This document shows positions 41,443-48,542 of a stretch of DNA of 64,000 bases, in pieces. Source of the stretch: Streptomyces aureoverticillatus. Its GTDB lineage: Bacteria; Actinomycetota; Actinomycetes; Streptomycetales; Streptomycetaceae. Position numbers and translations under genes: made by a program. The notes under the pieces are model-generated. The model was not told the DNA's origin. It searched no databases and saw only the letters and a list, made by a program, of their open reading frames with translations. The stretch covers positions 62,001 to 126,000 of the forward strand of contig NZ_BMSY01000008.1 in NCBI RefSeq assembly GCF_014649395.1, read 5' to 3'. Within the stretch, counting starts at the first letter, position 1; each line of letters starts with the position of its first letter.

Positions 41443-42107
41443 ATCAACTCCCTTGCCCAGCCCCCGTTTCGAGCCGCACGGTAGCGCAGCCGCACATGGC
41501 GTCGCCGTGCGTCTCCCTGGAAGAATTCCACCTCCTCAGGCACCAGTACGTACAGCGTCCAGCTCGGCGCGTCGGCCTCCGGTTCTGCCGCCGCCCGTTC
41601 CCACGCGGCGCCCGACGCACGCTCCAACTCCTCGTACGTGTCCAGAATTTCGCTCTGCCGGCCCACCAGCGCCGCCGCCAGCGCCCCCGTCGACCTGGCG
41701 TGCAGGTCGGCGAGCGCCTCGGCGTGCGGGGCCGTGCGGACCGGGCCGCGCACCCTGACCTGGCGGCCCCGCGCCGCCCAGTAGAAGTGCAGCGCCCCGT
41801 ACGGGCGCGCCGCGAGCTGCCTTCCCTTCGCGCTCGTCGCGTGCGACGCGAAGTGCCAGCCCGCGTCGTCCGCGTCGTGCAGCATCACCGTCCGTACGTC
41901 CGGAGTGCCCTCCGCGTCCGCCGTCGCCAGCGCCATCGTGTGCGGCTCGGGCTGGCCCGCGGCCACGGCTTCCGCGAACCAGCCGTGGAACAGGGCGACC
42001 GGCTCGGCCGGGGCCCGCGCCGGGTCGAACTCCGGCAGGTCGATGTCCCAGACCTTCTGTGCGCGCAGCAGCTTCTGGAACTCCGCGTGCGTCGGTGTCG
42101 TCGTCAT
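41433..42107 (-). CDS. Pyridoxamine 5'-phosphate oxidase-like flavoprotein
   Basis: 224 residues from ATG 42107. PNPOx fold: PHTMALATADAEGTPDVRTVMLHDAD (FMN-binding region), FASHATSAKGRQLAARPYGALHFYW, RQVRVRGPVRT. C-terminal WTLYVLVPEEVEFFQGDARRRHVRLRYRA matches the PdxH C-terminal dimerisation block. Could be a true pyridoxine 5'-phosphate oxidase or the related streptomycete side branch; the length and the C-terminal block favour PdxH-like. Operon with the GNAT gene. Divergent from the secreted calcium-repeat protein. Confidence 0.82.
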   Translation of the reverse strand: MTTTPTHAEFQKLLRAQKVWDIDLPEFDPARAPAEPVALFHGWFAEAVAAGQPEPHTMALATADAEGTPDVRTVMLHDADDAGWHFASHATSAKGRQLAARPYGALHFYWAARGRQVRVRGPVRTAPHAEALADLHARSTGALAAALVGRQSEILDTYEELERASGAAWERAAAEPEADAPSWTLYVLVPEEVEFFQGDARRRHVRLRYRAARNGGWARELMWP

Positions 42108-42277
42108 CCGGTCATTGTCGGACGGCGGCGCGGTCGTCCACCTCCCTGCCACGGCGTGGTCCACGTCTGTTCATTCCCTACGGCACAACGCGGTCCTCCG
42201 GCCCCTTGTCTAACGGGGTGACCACAAGCACCACGGCGCACCACAGCGCGACAGACATCCCGAAGGGCCCTTCCTGC

Positions 42278-43123
42278 ATGCGCACGTACCAGGCAATCGC
42301 GGCAACAGCCACCCTCGCCCTCGCCCTCGGCGCCGCCTTAGCGGCCCCCCTCGCCCAGGCCGCACCGCCGGCGGCCAAGGCGTCCCTCGTCCACGACGAC
42401 GGCGAACTCCGGTACAAGGCCGCCCCCGGTCAGAAGAACGAGCTGACCGTCACCGACAAGGTCGAGCACGTCGGTGACAACGAGTCGTACTACGTCCTCA
42501 CCTTCCGTGACCGGTTCGACATCTCCATCGACGCGAACGCGGCCGAGTGGGACGAGTGCGCGTACCCCACGGCGTCCGACCACAAGACGGTCCGGTGCCG
42601 GGTCGAGATACCGCAGAACTCGGACGACTCCGACACCTACGACATCGACCTGGGCGACAAGGACGACACCCTCACGCTGCGCCCCGACAGCGGTGCCTGG
42701 GCCGGTGTCCGCGCCGGCACCGGCGACGACGTGCTCAACGGCTCCATCGGGTCCATGCTCCACGGCGAGGGCGGCAACGACCGCATCGACGGCGGCGGCG
42801 GCCCCTTCGGCTTCGGGTCGTACGGCGGCGCCGGGAACGACACGCTCACCAACTGCGGGCAGGACTGCTTCGGCGGGACGGGCGACGACTCGCTGAGCGG
42901 CAACGGCGAAGAGAACACCCTGCACGGCGACGACGGCAACGACGTCCTGCGCGGCAAGGCGGGCGCCGACGTCCTCCACGGCGGCAAGGGCCACGACAAG
43001 CTGTACGGCGGGTCGGGCCGCGACACGCTGTGGGGGAACAGCGGCGACGACGTCCTCTGGGGCGGCACGGGCACCGACAAACTCTCCGGCGGTCCCGGCC
43101 GCGACGAACTCCACCAGGACTGA
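42278..43123 (+). CDS. Secreted protein with hemolysin-type (RTX) calcium-binding repeats
   Basis: 281 residues. Signal peptide about 1-29 (MRTYQAIAATATLALALG... ending AQA), then a compact about 120-residue domain. At least ten GGxGxDxLxG-like nonapeptides follow (GNDTLTN, GDDSLSG, GNDVLRG, GADVLHG, GHDKLYG, GRDTLWG, GDDVLWG, GTDKLSG), running to the C-terminus. Such repeats form calcium-stabilised beta-rolls. No catalytic domain is recognised, so the role (adhesion, scaffold or calcium sequestration) is open. The two cysteines in NCGQDC may form a disulphide. Confidence 0.9.
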   Translation: MRTYQAIAATATLALALGAALAAPLAQAAPPAAKASLVHDDGELRYKAAPGQKNELTVTDKVEHVGDNESYYVLTFRDRFDISIDANAAEWDECAYPTASDHKTVRCRVEIPQNSDDSDTYDIDLGDKDDTLTLRPDSGAWAGVRAGTGDDVLNGSIGSMLHGEGGNDRIDGGGGPFGFGSYGGAGNDTLTNCGQDCFGGTGDDSLSGNGEENTLHGDDGNDVLRGKAGADVLHGGKGHDKLYGGSGRDTLWGNSGDDVLWGGTGTDKLSGGPGRDELHQD

Positions 43124-43130
43124 CCCACCC

Positions 43131-43166
43131 GTGCGTGGGGGAGGCGGCCCACCCTCCCTCACGCAC
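43131..43166. terminator. Bidirectional terminator hairpin
   Basis: GTGCGTGGGGGAGG (43131-43144), 8-base loop, CCTCCCTCACGCAC (43153-43166), one mismatch. Between the convergent RTX-repeat gene and the thiolase-like gene. Confidence 0.6.
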
Positions 43167-43191
43167 GTCGCGTCCTCGTGCCCTGAGGCGG

Positions 43192-44412
43192 CTACCGCCC
43201 CAACACCACCGTCCCCGACGAGCAGAACCACCCGCCCGTCCCCGACACCACCGCCACCTCGGGCAGCCGCCTCCGGCCGCCCTCGCCCCGCCACACCTGG
43301 CGCCCTTCCCCCGCCTCCCCGCGCAGCTGCCGCACCGCCTCCACCAGCAGGAACAGGCCCCGCATCCCGGGGTGCTGGGCCGAGAGGCCGCCGCCGTCCG
43401 TGTTGGTCGGGAGTTCGCCGTCCAGTTGCAGGCGGCCCTTCTCGACGAACGCGCCGCCCTCGCCCTTCGCGCAGAAGCCCAGGTCCTCCAGGGTCACCAA
43501 CGTCATGTACGTGAAAGCGTCGTAGATCTCCGCGATGTCGACGTCCGCCGGGCCGACCCCCGCCCGCTCGAACGCGAGCCGCCCGCTGACCGCCGCCGGG
43601 GACACCGTGAAGTCCGCCCACTCGGACATCGTCGTGTGCGAGACGTGTTCGCCGGTCCCGAGGACCCACACCGGTGTCGACGCGCAGTCCGTCACGTACT
43701 CCTCGGCCGCGAGCAGCACCGCGCAGCCGCCGTCGGAACGTATGCAGCAGTGCAGCTTCGTGAACGGGTCCGCGATCATCGGGCCGGACAGGACCTCGTC
43801 CACCGTGATCGGGTCGCGGTACATCGCCTCCGGGTTCGCCGCCGCGTTCGCCCGCGTCTGCACCGCGACCTGCGCCAACTGCTCCAGCGTCGTCCCGTAC
43901 TCGTACATGTGCCGCCGCGCCGCCATCGCGTACTTGGCGATCAGGGTGTGCCCGTAGGGGGCCTCGAACTGGAGCGGGCCGCCCGCCCCGAACGACAGGT
44001 TCGCCGTGCGCCGGCGCGCCTTGAGGTCGGCGCGGGCCGTCGACCCGTACACCAGCAGCACCGCGTTCGCGTGCCCCGCCGCGATCGCGTCCGCCGCGTG
44101 CGCGGCCATGACCTCCCAGGTCGAGCCGCCCACGGACGTCGAGTCCACCCAGCGCGGGCGCAGGCCCAGGTACTCGGCGACCTCCGCGGGGGCGAGCGTC
44201 CCAAGGCCCGCCGACGCGATCCCGTCGATCACCTCACGGCCGAGCCCGGAGTCCGCGAGCGCACGCCGGGCCGCCTGCGCGTGCAGCGCGTACGCCGTCG
44301 CGTCGTCCACCCGCCCGCAGTCCGACAGGGCCACGCCCACGACGGCGACTCGACGGGGGCCGCGGGGGACGCGGGGGCTGCGGGGGCTTTCTGAAGGGGT
44401 GGATGTGGCCAT
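43192..44412 (-). CDS. SCP2-thiolase-like protein (Ltp/aldolase type)
   Basis: 406 residues. Thiolase superfamily, lipid-transfer branch: VGVALSDCGR, the DSTSVGGSTWEVMAAHAADAIAAG block where classical thiolases carry the nucleophilic Cys but here Ser/Thr is seen, EIYDAFTYMTLVTLEDLGFCAKGEGGAF, and LPTNTDGGGLS. Loss of the Cys with retention of the rest is typical of Ltp2-like retro-aldolases that work with a DUF35 partner. Operator site 8 lies four bases before the ATG. Divergent from the acyl-CoA dehydrogenase at 44555. Confidence 0.88.
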   Translation of the reverse strand: MATSTPSESPRSPRVPRGPRRVAVVGVALSDCGRVDDATAYALHAQAARRALADSGLGREVIDGIASAGLGTLAPAEVAEYLGLRPRWVDSTSVGGSTWEVMAAHAADAIAAGHANAVLLVYGSTARADLKARRRTANLSFGAGGPLQFEAPYGHTLIAKYAMAARRHMYEYGTTLEQLAQVAVQTRANAAANPEAMYRDPITVDEVLSGPMIADPFTKLHCCIRSDGGCAVLLAAEEYVTDCASTPVWVLGTGEHVSHTTMSEWADFTVSPAAVSGRLAFERAGVGPADVDIAEIYDAFTYMTLVTLEDLGFCAKGEGGAFVEKGRLQLDGELPTNTDGGGLSAQHPGMRGLFLLVEAVRQLRGEAGEGRQVWRGEGGRRRLPEVAVVSGTGGWFCSSGTVVLGR

Positions 44413-44416
44413 GGAT

Positions 44417-44431
44417 CTGACGGTACATCAG
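44417..44431. promoter_or_regulatory. Catabolic operator candidate, site 8
   Basis: CTGACGGTACATCAG, four bases upstream of the thiolase-like start codon; one of two sites flanking this divergent promoter region. Confidence 0.72.
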
Positions 44432-44524
44432 CTCTGGCTGGGGGTGGGAGGCGTCGTCGTGGCCCGCGTCGCGGGCCTGGGCAACCGCGGCTCGCGGTCC
44501 TAGCATGTCGGCCCGCCAGCTTGT

Positions 44525-44539
44525 GTGACGGTTCGTCAG
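44525..44539. promoter_or_regulatory. Catabolic operator candidate, site 9
   Basis: GTGACGGTTCGTCAG, ending 15 bp before the ATG of the acyl-CoA dehydrogenase (an alternative ATG follows it immediately at 44540). Confidence 0.7.
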
Positions 44540-44554
44540 ATGGGAGCTCCGCCG

Positions 44555-45976
44555 ATGGACGCCGCCTGCACCCCCGAACAGGACGAGATCCGCCGCACCC
44601 TCCGCGAGGTCGTCACCAAACACTGCGGCCCCGACGACGTGAAGGCCGCCGTCCGCACCCCCGCCGGATACGACGCCGGGCTGTGGGCCGCCCTCGCGGG
44701 CCGGCTCGGCCTGCCCGGCCTCGCCCTGCCCGAGGCGTACGGCGGCGTCGGCTGCGGCACCCTCGAACTCGCCCTGGCGAGCGAGGAACTGGGCCGAGGT
44801 CTCGCCCCCTCGCCCCTCCTCGCCACCGCCGGACTCGCCGCGCCGCTCCTCCTCGCCCTCGGTACGCAGCGCCAGCGCACCGCGCTGCTGCCGCGCATCG
44901 CCGCCGGCGAGCCGACCGCCACCCTCGCCGTCCCGGGCGCCGCCCTCGCCACCGCCCTCGGACTCGTCGGCGACAACCGCGGCGACTGGGCCGGCGGCGG
45001 CCGCGCGGGCGGCGTGCAGGCGCGGGCCGCGGACGGCTCCTGGCGGCTGTACGGGCAGGTGGACCAGGTCCTCGACGGACACAGCGCCGGGCTGCTCCTC
45101 GTCGCCGCCCACACCGGCGGCTTCGCCCGCTCGCGCACGCTGCTGTTCCTCGTACGCGGCGACGCCCCCGGTCTCGTACGCGTACGGCAGACCGCCCTCG
45201 ACGAGACCCGTCCGCGAGCCCGCCTCGAACTGCGGGAGGTGGAAGCGGAGTTGGTGGGGGGCGGGCAGGGGGACGGGCAGCGGGACGGGAGCGAGGTGGC
45301 CGACGCGCTGGCGGAGGCCGGTGAGCGCGTCGCCGCCCTGCTCGCCGCCGAAGCCGTCGGCTCCGCCGACCGCGCCCTCGCCCGCACCGTCTCCTACGTC
45401 AAGGAGCGCGAGCAGTTCGGGCGCGCGATCGGGTCCTTCCAGGCCGTGAAGCACCGCCTCGCGGAGGTGTACGTGCGGGTGCAGGCGGCTCGGTCGGCCG
45501 CTTATTACGCGGCTTGGGCGGCGGGGGTGGACGGGGTGGCCGGGGTGGATGGGGTGACCCCGGGCTCTGGGGGCGCCGGAGCCGTCAACGGCGACGGCGG
45601 CCGAGGCGGCGCCGACGTGCGCGAACGCGTCGGCGGGCTCGCCCTTGCCCAGGGGCTCGACGCCCTCCGCACCGCCGCCGCCGAAGCCGTCCAGCTCCAC
45701 GGCGGCATCGGCTTCACCTGGGAGCACGACGCCCACCTGTACTTCAAGCGGGCGTCCGGCGACGAGCTGCTCTTCGGGCCCGTGCACCGGCTGCGGGCGT
45801 ACGCGGCCGAGCGGGCCGGGCTGTTCGTGGGCGAGGGGACGGACGCGGCGAAGGCCCAGGCCCCGGGCGGGCCCGCCGTTCGGGTGGACGGCGTGGACGG
45901 CGTGGACGGCGTGGACGGCGTGGACGGGGCGGCGAGGGGCAGCCCAGGGCGCCGGGCGGACGGGGCGGGCGTCTGA
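44555..45976 (+). CDS. Acyl-CoA dehydrogenase with repeat-containing C-terminus
   Basis: 473 residues from ATG 44555 (GGGAG eight bases upstream). Dehydrogenase helical and beta domains: LGLPGLALPEAYGGVGCG, YVKEREQFGRAIGSFQAVKHRLAEVYVR, and QLHGGIGFTWEHDAHLYFKR. The beta domain is degenerate and the classic SEPDAGSD motif is absent, so it may be the non-catalytic member of a heteromeric enzyme. Two Val-Asp-Gly repeat runs are present: one mid-protein near 330 and one near residue 445, the latter encoded by 9-bp repeats. Overlaps the following F420-type gene (TGATG). Confidence 0.85.
   Translation: MDAACTPEQDEIRRTLREVVTKHCGPDDVKAAVRTPAGYDAGLWAALAGRLGLPGLALPEAYGGVGCGTLELALASEELGRGLAPSPLLATAGLAAPLLLALGTQRQRTALLPRIAAGEPTATLAVPGAALATALGLVGDNRGDWAGGGRAGGVQARAADGSWRLYGQVDQVLDGHSAGLLLVAAHTGGFARSRTLLFLVRGDAPGLVRVRQTALDETRPRARLELREVEAELVGGGQGDGQRDGSEVADALAEAGERVAALLAAEAVGSADRALARTVSYVKEREQFGRAIGSFQAVKHRLAEVYVRVQAARSAAYYAAWAAGVDGVAGVDGVTPGSGGAGAVNGDGGRGGADVRERVGGLALAQGLDALRTAAAEAVQLHGGIGFTWEHDAHLYFKRASGDELLFGPVHRLRAYAAERAGLFVGEGTDAAKAQAPGGPAVRVDGVDGVDGVDGVDGAARGSPGRRADGAGV
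45884..45928 (+). repeat. 9-bp coding tandem repeat (GTGGACGGC)n
   Basis: Four perfect units and one imperfect unit near the 3' end of the acyl-CoA dehydrogenase, encoding Val-Asp-Gly repeats in frame. Confidence 0.85.
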
Positions 45977-46452
45977 TGGCCGCCGGGATCGGGCTCCGCA
46001 TGGTGCGGCGGGTGTCCGCCACCCGCGCCTTCGCCCGCGTCGCCCCGCACGTCGTGCCCGCCATGGACCGGGCCGTCCACCGGCTCACCCGCGGCAGGGT
46101 GCTGCCCAGCGCCCGGATGCTGCCCGGGGTGATCCTCACGGCGCGCGGCGCCAGGAGCGGGCTCGACCGGCGTACGCCGCTGGCCTGTGTGCCGGAGGAC
46201 TCCGGGAGCTGGCTGCTCGTCGGGTCCAACTTCGGGCGGCCCGGGCACCCGGCGTGGACCGCCAACCTGCTCGCCCATCCGGACGCGTCCATCAGCCTGC
46301 GCGGCACGGACATCCCCGTGCGGGCACGGCTGTTGACGGGGGAGGAGCGGGCCACCGCGTGGCGGGCCGCGCTCGACTTCTGGCCGCCGTACGCGACGTA
46401 CCAGGCACGCGTGGAACGGGAGATCCGGCTGTTCCGGCTGGAACGGAGATAG
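45976..46452 (+). CDS. Deazaflavin (F420)-dependent nitroreductase family protein, Ddn-like
   Basis: 158 residues; ATG 45976 overlaps the dehydrogenase stop. Split-barrel family signature: VILTARGARSGLDRRTPLACV and WLLVGSNFGRPGHPAWTANLLAHPDASI, which bind F420 in Ddn/AclJ-like enzymes. In mycobacteria ddn sits within the cholesterol regulon (Rv3547), matching the steroid-like setting here. Likely reduces a quinone or an enone intermediate with F420H2 (inference). Confidence 0.88.
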   Translation: MAAGIGLRMVRRVSATRAFARVAPHVVPAMDRAVHRLTRGRVLPSARMLPGVILTARGARSGLDRRTPLACVPEDSGSWLLVGSNFGRPGHPAWTANLLAHPDASISLRGTDIPVRARLLTGEERATAWRAALDFWPPYATYQARVEREIRLFRLERR

Positions 46453-46498
46453 CGGGCGCACGGGGCAGTGGGCGCACGAGGCGGTGGGCGCAACCGAA

Positions 46499-46536
46499 CA
46501 CGGCGGCGGATCACTGGTCAGTGATCCGCCGCCGTG
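46499..46536. terminator. Strong bidirectional terminator hairpin
   Basis: CACGGCGGCGGATCACTG (46499-46516) and CAGTGATCCGCCGCCGTG (46519-46536): perfect 18-bp inverted repeat with a minimal centre, between the convergent F420-type gene and the TetR gene. Confidence 0.8.
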
Positions 46537-46578
46537 GTGACAGGACTTCGCATTGCGCGACTTACGTGTGCTGCGCGC

Positions 46579-47226
46579 CTACTTCGTCGGCTTCTTGCCC
46601 GTCACGCCCATGTGCACCAACAGCGCCAGATTCGGCTTCAGTTCGGCCTGTTTGACGCCCCAGGTCTGGAAGCCGCGCTGGTGCGAGGCGACCGCGGCGA
46701 GCATCGCGACGAGCGAACCGGCCATCGCCGCCGGGCTCACGTCCTTGTCGACCCTGCCCTTGGACTGGAGCTCCTTGACGGTGTCCGTAAGGGAGTTGTT
46801 CACCGAGTTGAGGATCTTCATCCGGATCTTGTAGAAGCGCTTGTCCCCCTCGGCCGCGCCGAGGTCGACCACCCGGAGGATCGCGTCGTTCTTCCGCCAG
46901 AAGTCGAGGAACCCGTCGACCAGGTCCTGCGAGGTCTGCCAGGCGGCCTTGCCGACCCAGGAACGGCCCTCCAGGAGCTGCGTCAACTGTGCGCCCTCGG
47001 CCGCCATTTGCTCGGCGATCTCAAGGACGGCGCCCTCGACGTCCGGGAAGTACTGGTAGAACGTCGCGGGCGAAGTGCCCGCCTTCCGGGCGACGTCGAT
47101 GACCTTGACGTCCCGGTAGGGCGAGGAGCTGAGCATTTCGCTCAGGCAGTCCAGCAGTTTCTGACGTGTCGCCTGACCGCGCCGACCGGCCACACGGCCG
47201 TCGACGGTACGTACCTGTCCTGTCAT
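46579..47226 (-). CDS. TetR-family transcriptional regulator, probable regulator of the acyl-CoA regulon
   Basis: 215 residues. N-terminal helix-turn-helix at about 18-65 (ATRQKLLDCLSEML, VKVIDVARKAGTSPATFYQYFPDVEGAVLEIA) and a helical ligand/dimer domain behind. The sequence CTGACGGCATGACAG (47220-47234) spans its own start codon. It is a degenerate copy of the palindrome found before 12 or so catabolic genes here, so autorepression is plausible. As the only TetR gene in the window and central to the cluster, it is the best candidate to bind those sites; the ligand would be an acyl-CoA pathway intermediate (inference by analogy with KstR2). Confidence 0.88.
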   Translation of the reverse strand: MTGQVRTVDGRVAGRRGQATRQKLLDCLSEMLSSSPYRDVKVIDVARKAGTSPATFYQYFPDVEGAVLEIAEQMAAEGAQLTQLLEGRSWVGKAAWQTSQDLVDGFLDFWRKNDAILRVVDLGAAEGDKRFYKIRMKILNSVNNSLTDTVKELQSKGRVDKDVSPAAMAGSLVAMLAAVASHQRGFQTWGVKQAELKPNLALLVHMGVTGKKPTK

Positions 47227-47234
47227 GCCGTCAG
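47220..47234. promoter_or_regulatory. Catabolic operator candidate, site 10 (degenerate)
   Basis: CTGTCATGCCGTCAG on the + strand (CTGACGGCATGACAG on the TetR coding strand), overlapping the TetR ATG (47224-47226). Weaker than the other sites, as common for autoregulatory operators. Confidence 0.5.
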
Positions 47235-47568
47235 CTTACCGAGGGGTGATCGGAGCGCGATTCGGCCGAGTGCAAATGGGGTTGAAGGGGTGCCAGAGGG
47301 GCGCCACAGGGGCGTCTGAGAGGTGCAGGGGGGTGACGGGCGGGGGCGGAGGGTGCCCTGGGGGCGCCCGGGGAGGGCGGTGCGCTCCGGCCGGAAACAG
47401 TCGCTGGGGGCGGGGCCTGTCGCGCGTGCGCTTGCGACGTGTCGCCGGGCCGTGAGAATTGATCAAGTGTTCGAATGCATGTGCTGCGAGGCCGCGGGTG
47501 CGCGGCTAGCTTGACTGTGACGGAGGCCACAGGAGGGTCCTCCGCGGTCGAACCGAGGGAACGGTCTC
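47227..47568. other. Divergent intergenic region
   Basis: 342 bp between TetR (- strand) and the VOC gene (+ strand). The left half is G-rich and low in information. The right half (47455-47520) has a low-GC island with TTGATCAAGTGTTCGAATGC and TAGCTTGAC that may hold the VOC promoter. No ORF and no second operator palindrome seen. Confidence 0.4.
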
Positions 47569-48351
47569 ATGGAATTCGCGGAAGGCGTCCCTTGCTGGGT
47601 GGACGCGATGCTCCCTGACGTCGAGGGCGGCAAGCGCTTCTACGGCGAGCTCTTCGGGTGGACCTTCGACGACGGCGCGGGCGCGGAGTACGGGCACTAC
47701 GTCCAGGCGAACCTCGGCGGCGAGCCGGTGGCAGCGCTCGCCCCCAAGCGGGACGGCCGCATGCCCACCGCCTGGACGGTCTACCTCGCGACACCCGACG
47801 CGGCCGCGCTCGCCGGCCGGATCCGGGGCGCGGGCGGGCAGATGATCACGGGTCCGACGCAGGTCGGGCCGTTCGGCACGATGGGGCTCGCGGCCGACCC
47901 GGAGGGCGCGGTCTTCGGCCTCTGGCAGGCGGGCACGCACCGGGGCTTCGGCCGGCAGCGCGAGCCCGGCAGCTTCTGCTGGACCGAGCTGTACGCCCGC
48001 TCCAAGGACGCCGTCGACCCCTTCTACGAGGGCGTCTTCGGTTACGGCGGACACGACCTCGGCGACCTGGGCCAGGAATTCCGCACCTGGTCGCCCGCCG
48101 GGGCGAAGCCCGGCCCCGAGACCGCGATCGGCGGCCGGGCCGTCATGGGCGGCGACTTCCCCGCCGAGATGCCCCCGCACTTCCTCAACTACTTCGTCGT
48201 CCCCGACTGCGACGCCACCGTCGCCACGGCCCGCCGCCTCGGCGGCCGCGTGCGCGACGAGCCGGAGAACACGCCGTACGGGCGCATCTCCGTACTGGTG
48301 GACAACCAAGGAGCCGCTTTCGCGATCCTCCAGGAGCCGGACCAGGCATGA
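47569..48351 (+). CDS. Two-domain VOC (glyoxalase/bleomycin-resistance fold) protein
   Basis: 260 residues made of two VOC domains (about 5-125 and 130-258). Domain 1: PCWVDAMLPDVEGGKRFYGELFGW and a GPFGTMGLAADPEGAVFGLWQ end. Domain 2: FCWTELYARSKDAVDPFYEGVFGY and ISVLVDNQGAAFAIL. This is the streptomycete hydroxylase-like (CFP-30B) pattern. Metal-ligand positions are partly replaced, so a lyase, dioxygenase or binding role cannot be chosen. ATG 47569 lies 4 bases after GGTCTC; the ribosome site GAGGGAACGG is a little further upstream. Confidence 0.88.
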   Translation: MEFAEGVPCWVDAMLPDVEGGKRFYGELFGWTFDDGAGAEYGHYVQANLGGEPVAALAPKRDGRMPTAWTVYLATPDAAALAGRIRGAGGQMITGPTQVGPFGTMGLAADPEGAVFGLWQAGTHRGFGRQREPGSFCWTELYARSKDAVDPFYEGVFGYGGHDLGDLGQEFRTWSPAGAKPGPETAIGGRAVMGGDFPAEMPPHFLNYFVVPDCDATVATARRLGGRVRDEPENTPYGRISVLVDNQGAAFAILQEPDQA

Positions 48352-48542
48352 CGGGGGGCCGATGACCCCATTGATGTTCCTGTACGTCACGTTTGTCCCG
48401 AAACAGCCCGATGTTGCCCCGGGTTCGCAACCGTGGGCCGAGCCAGGAAGAATCAGGGTGCGTGCCGCCGTAGCGGCTCGGTGGTGAGACGCTGCACGGG
48501 GCTGCTCGGAATGGCGGCCGCGTACGGGGAGGTGGCAGGCAA

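Noticed and set aside
46499..46536. Perfect 18-bp inverted repeat as a mobile-element end or attachment site
   Set aside because: It sits between convergent gene stops with no second copy or transposase nearby; a terminator is the simpler reading.
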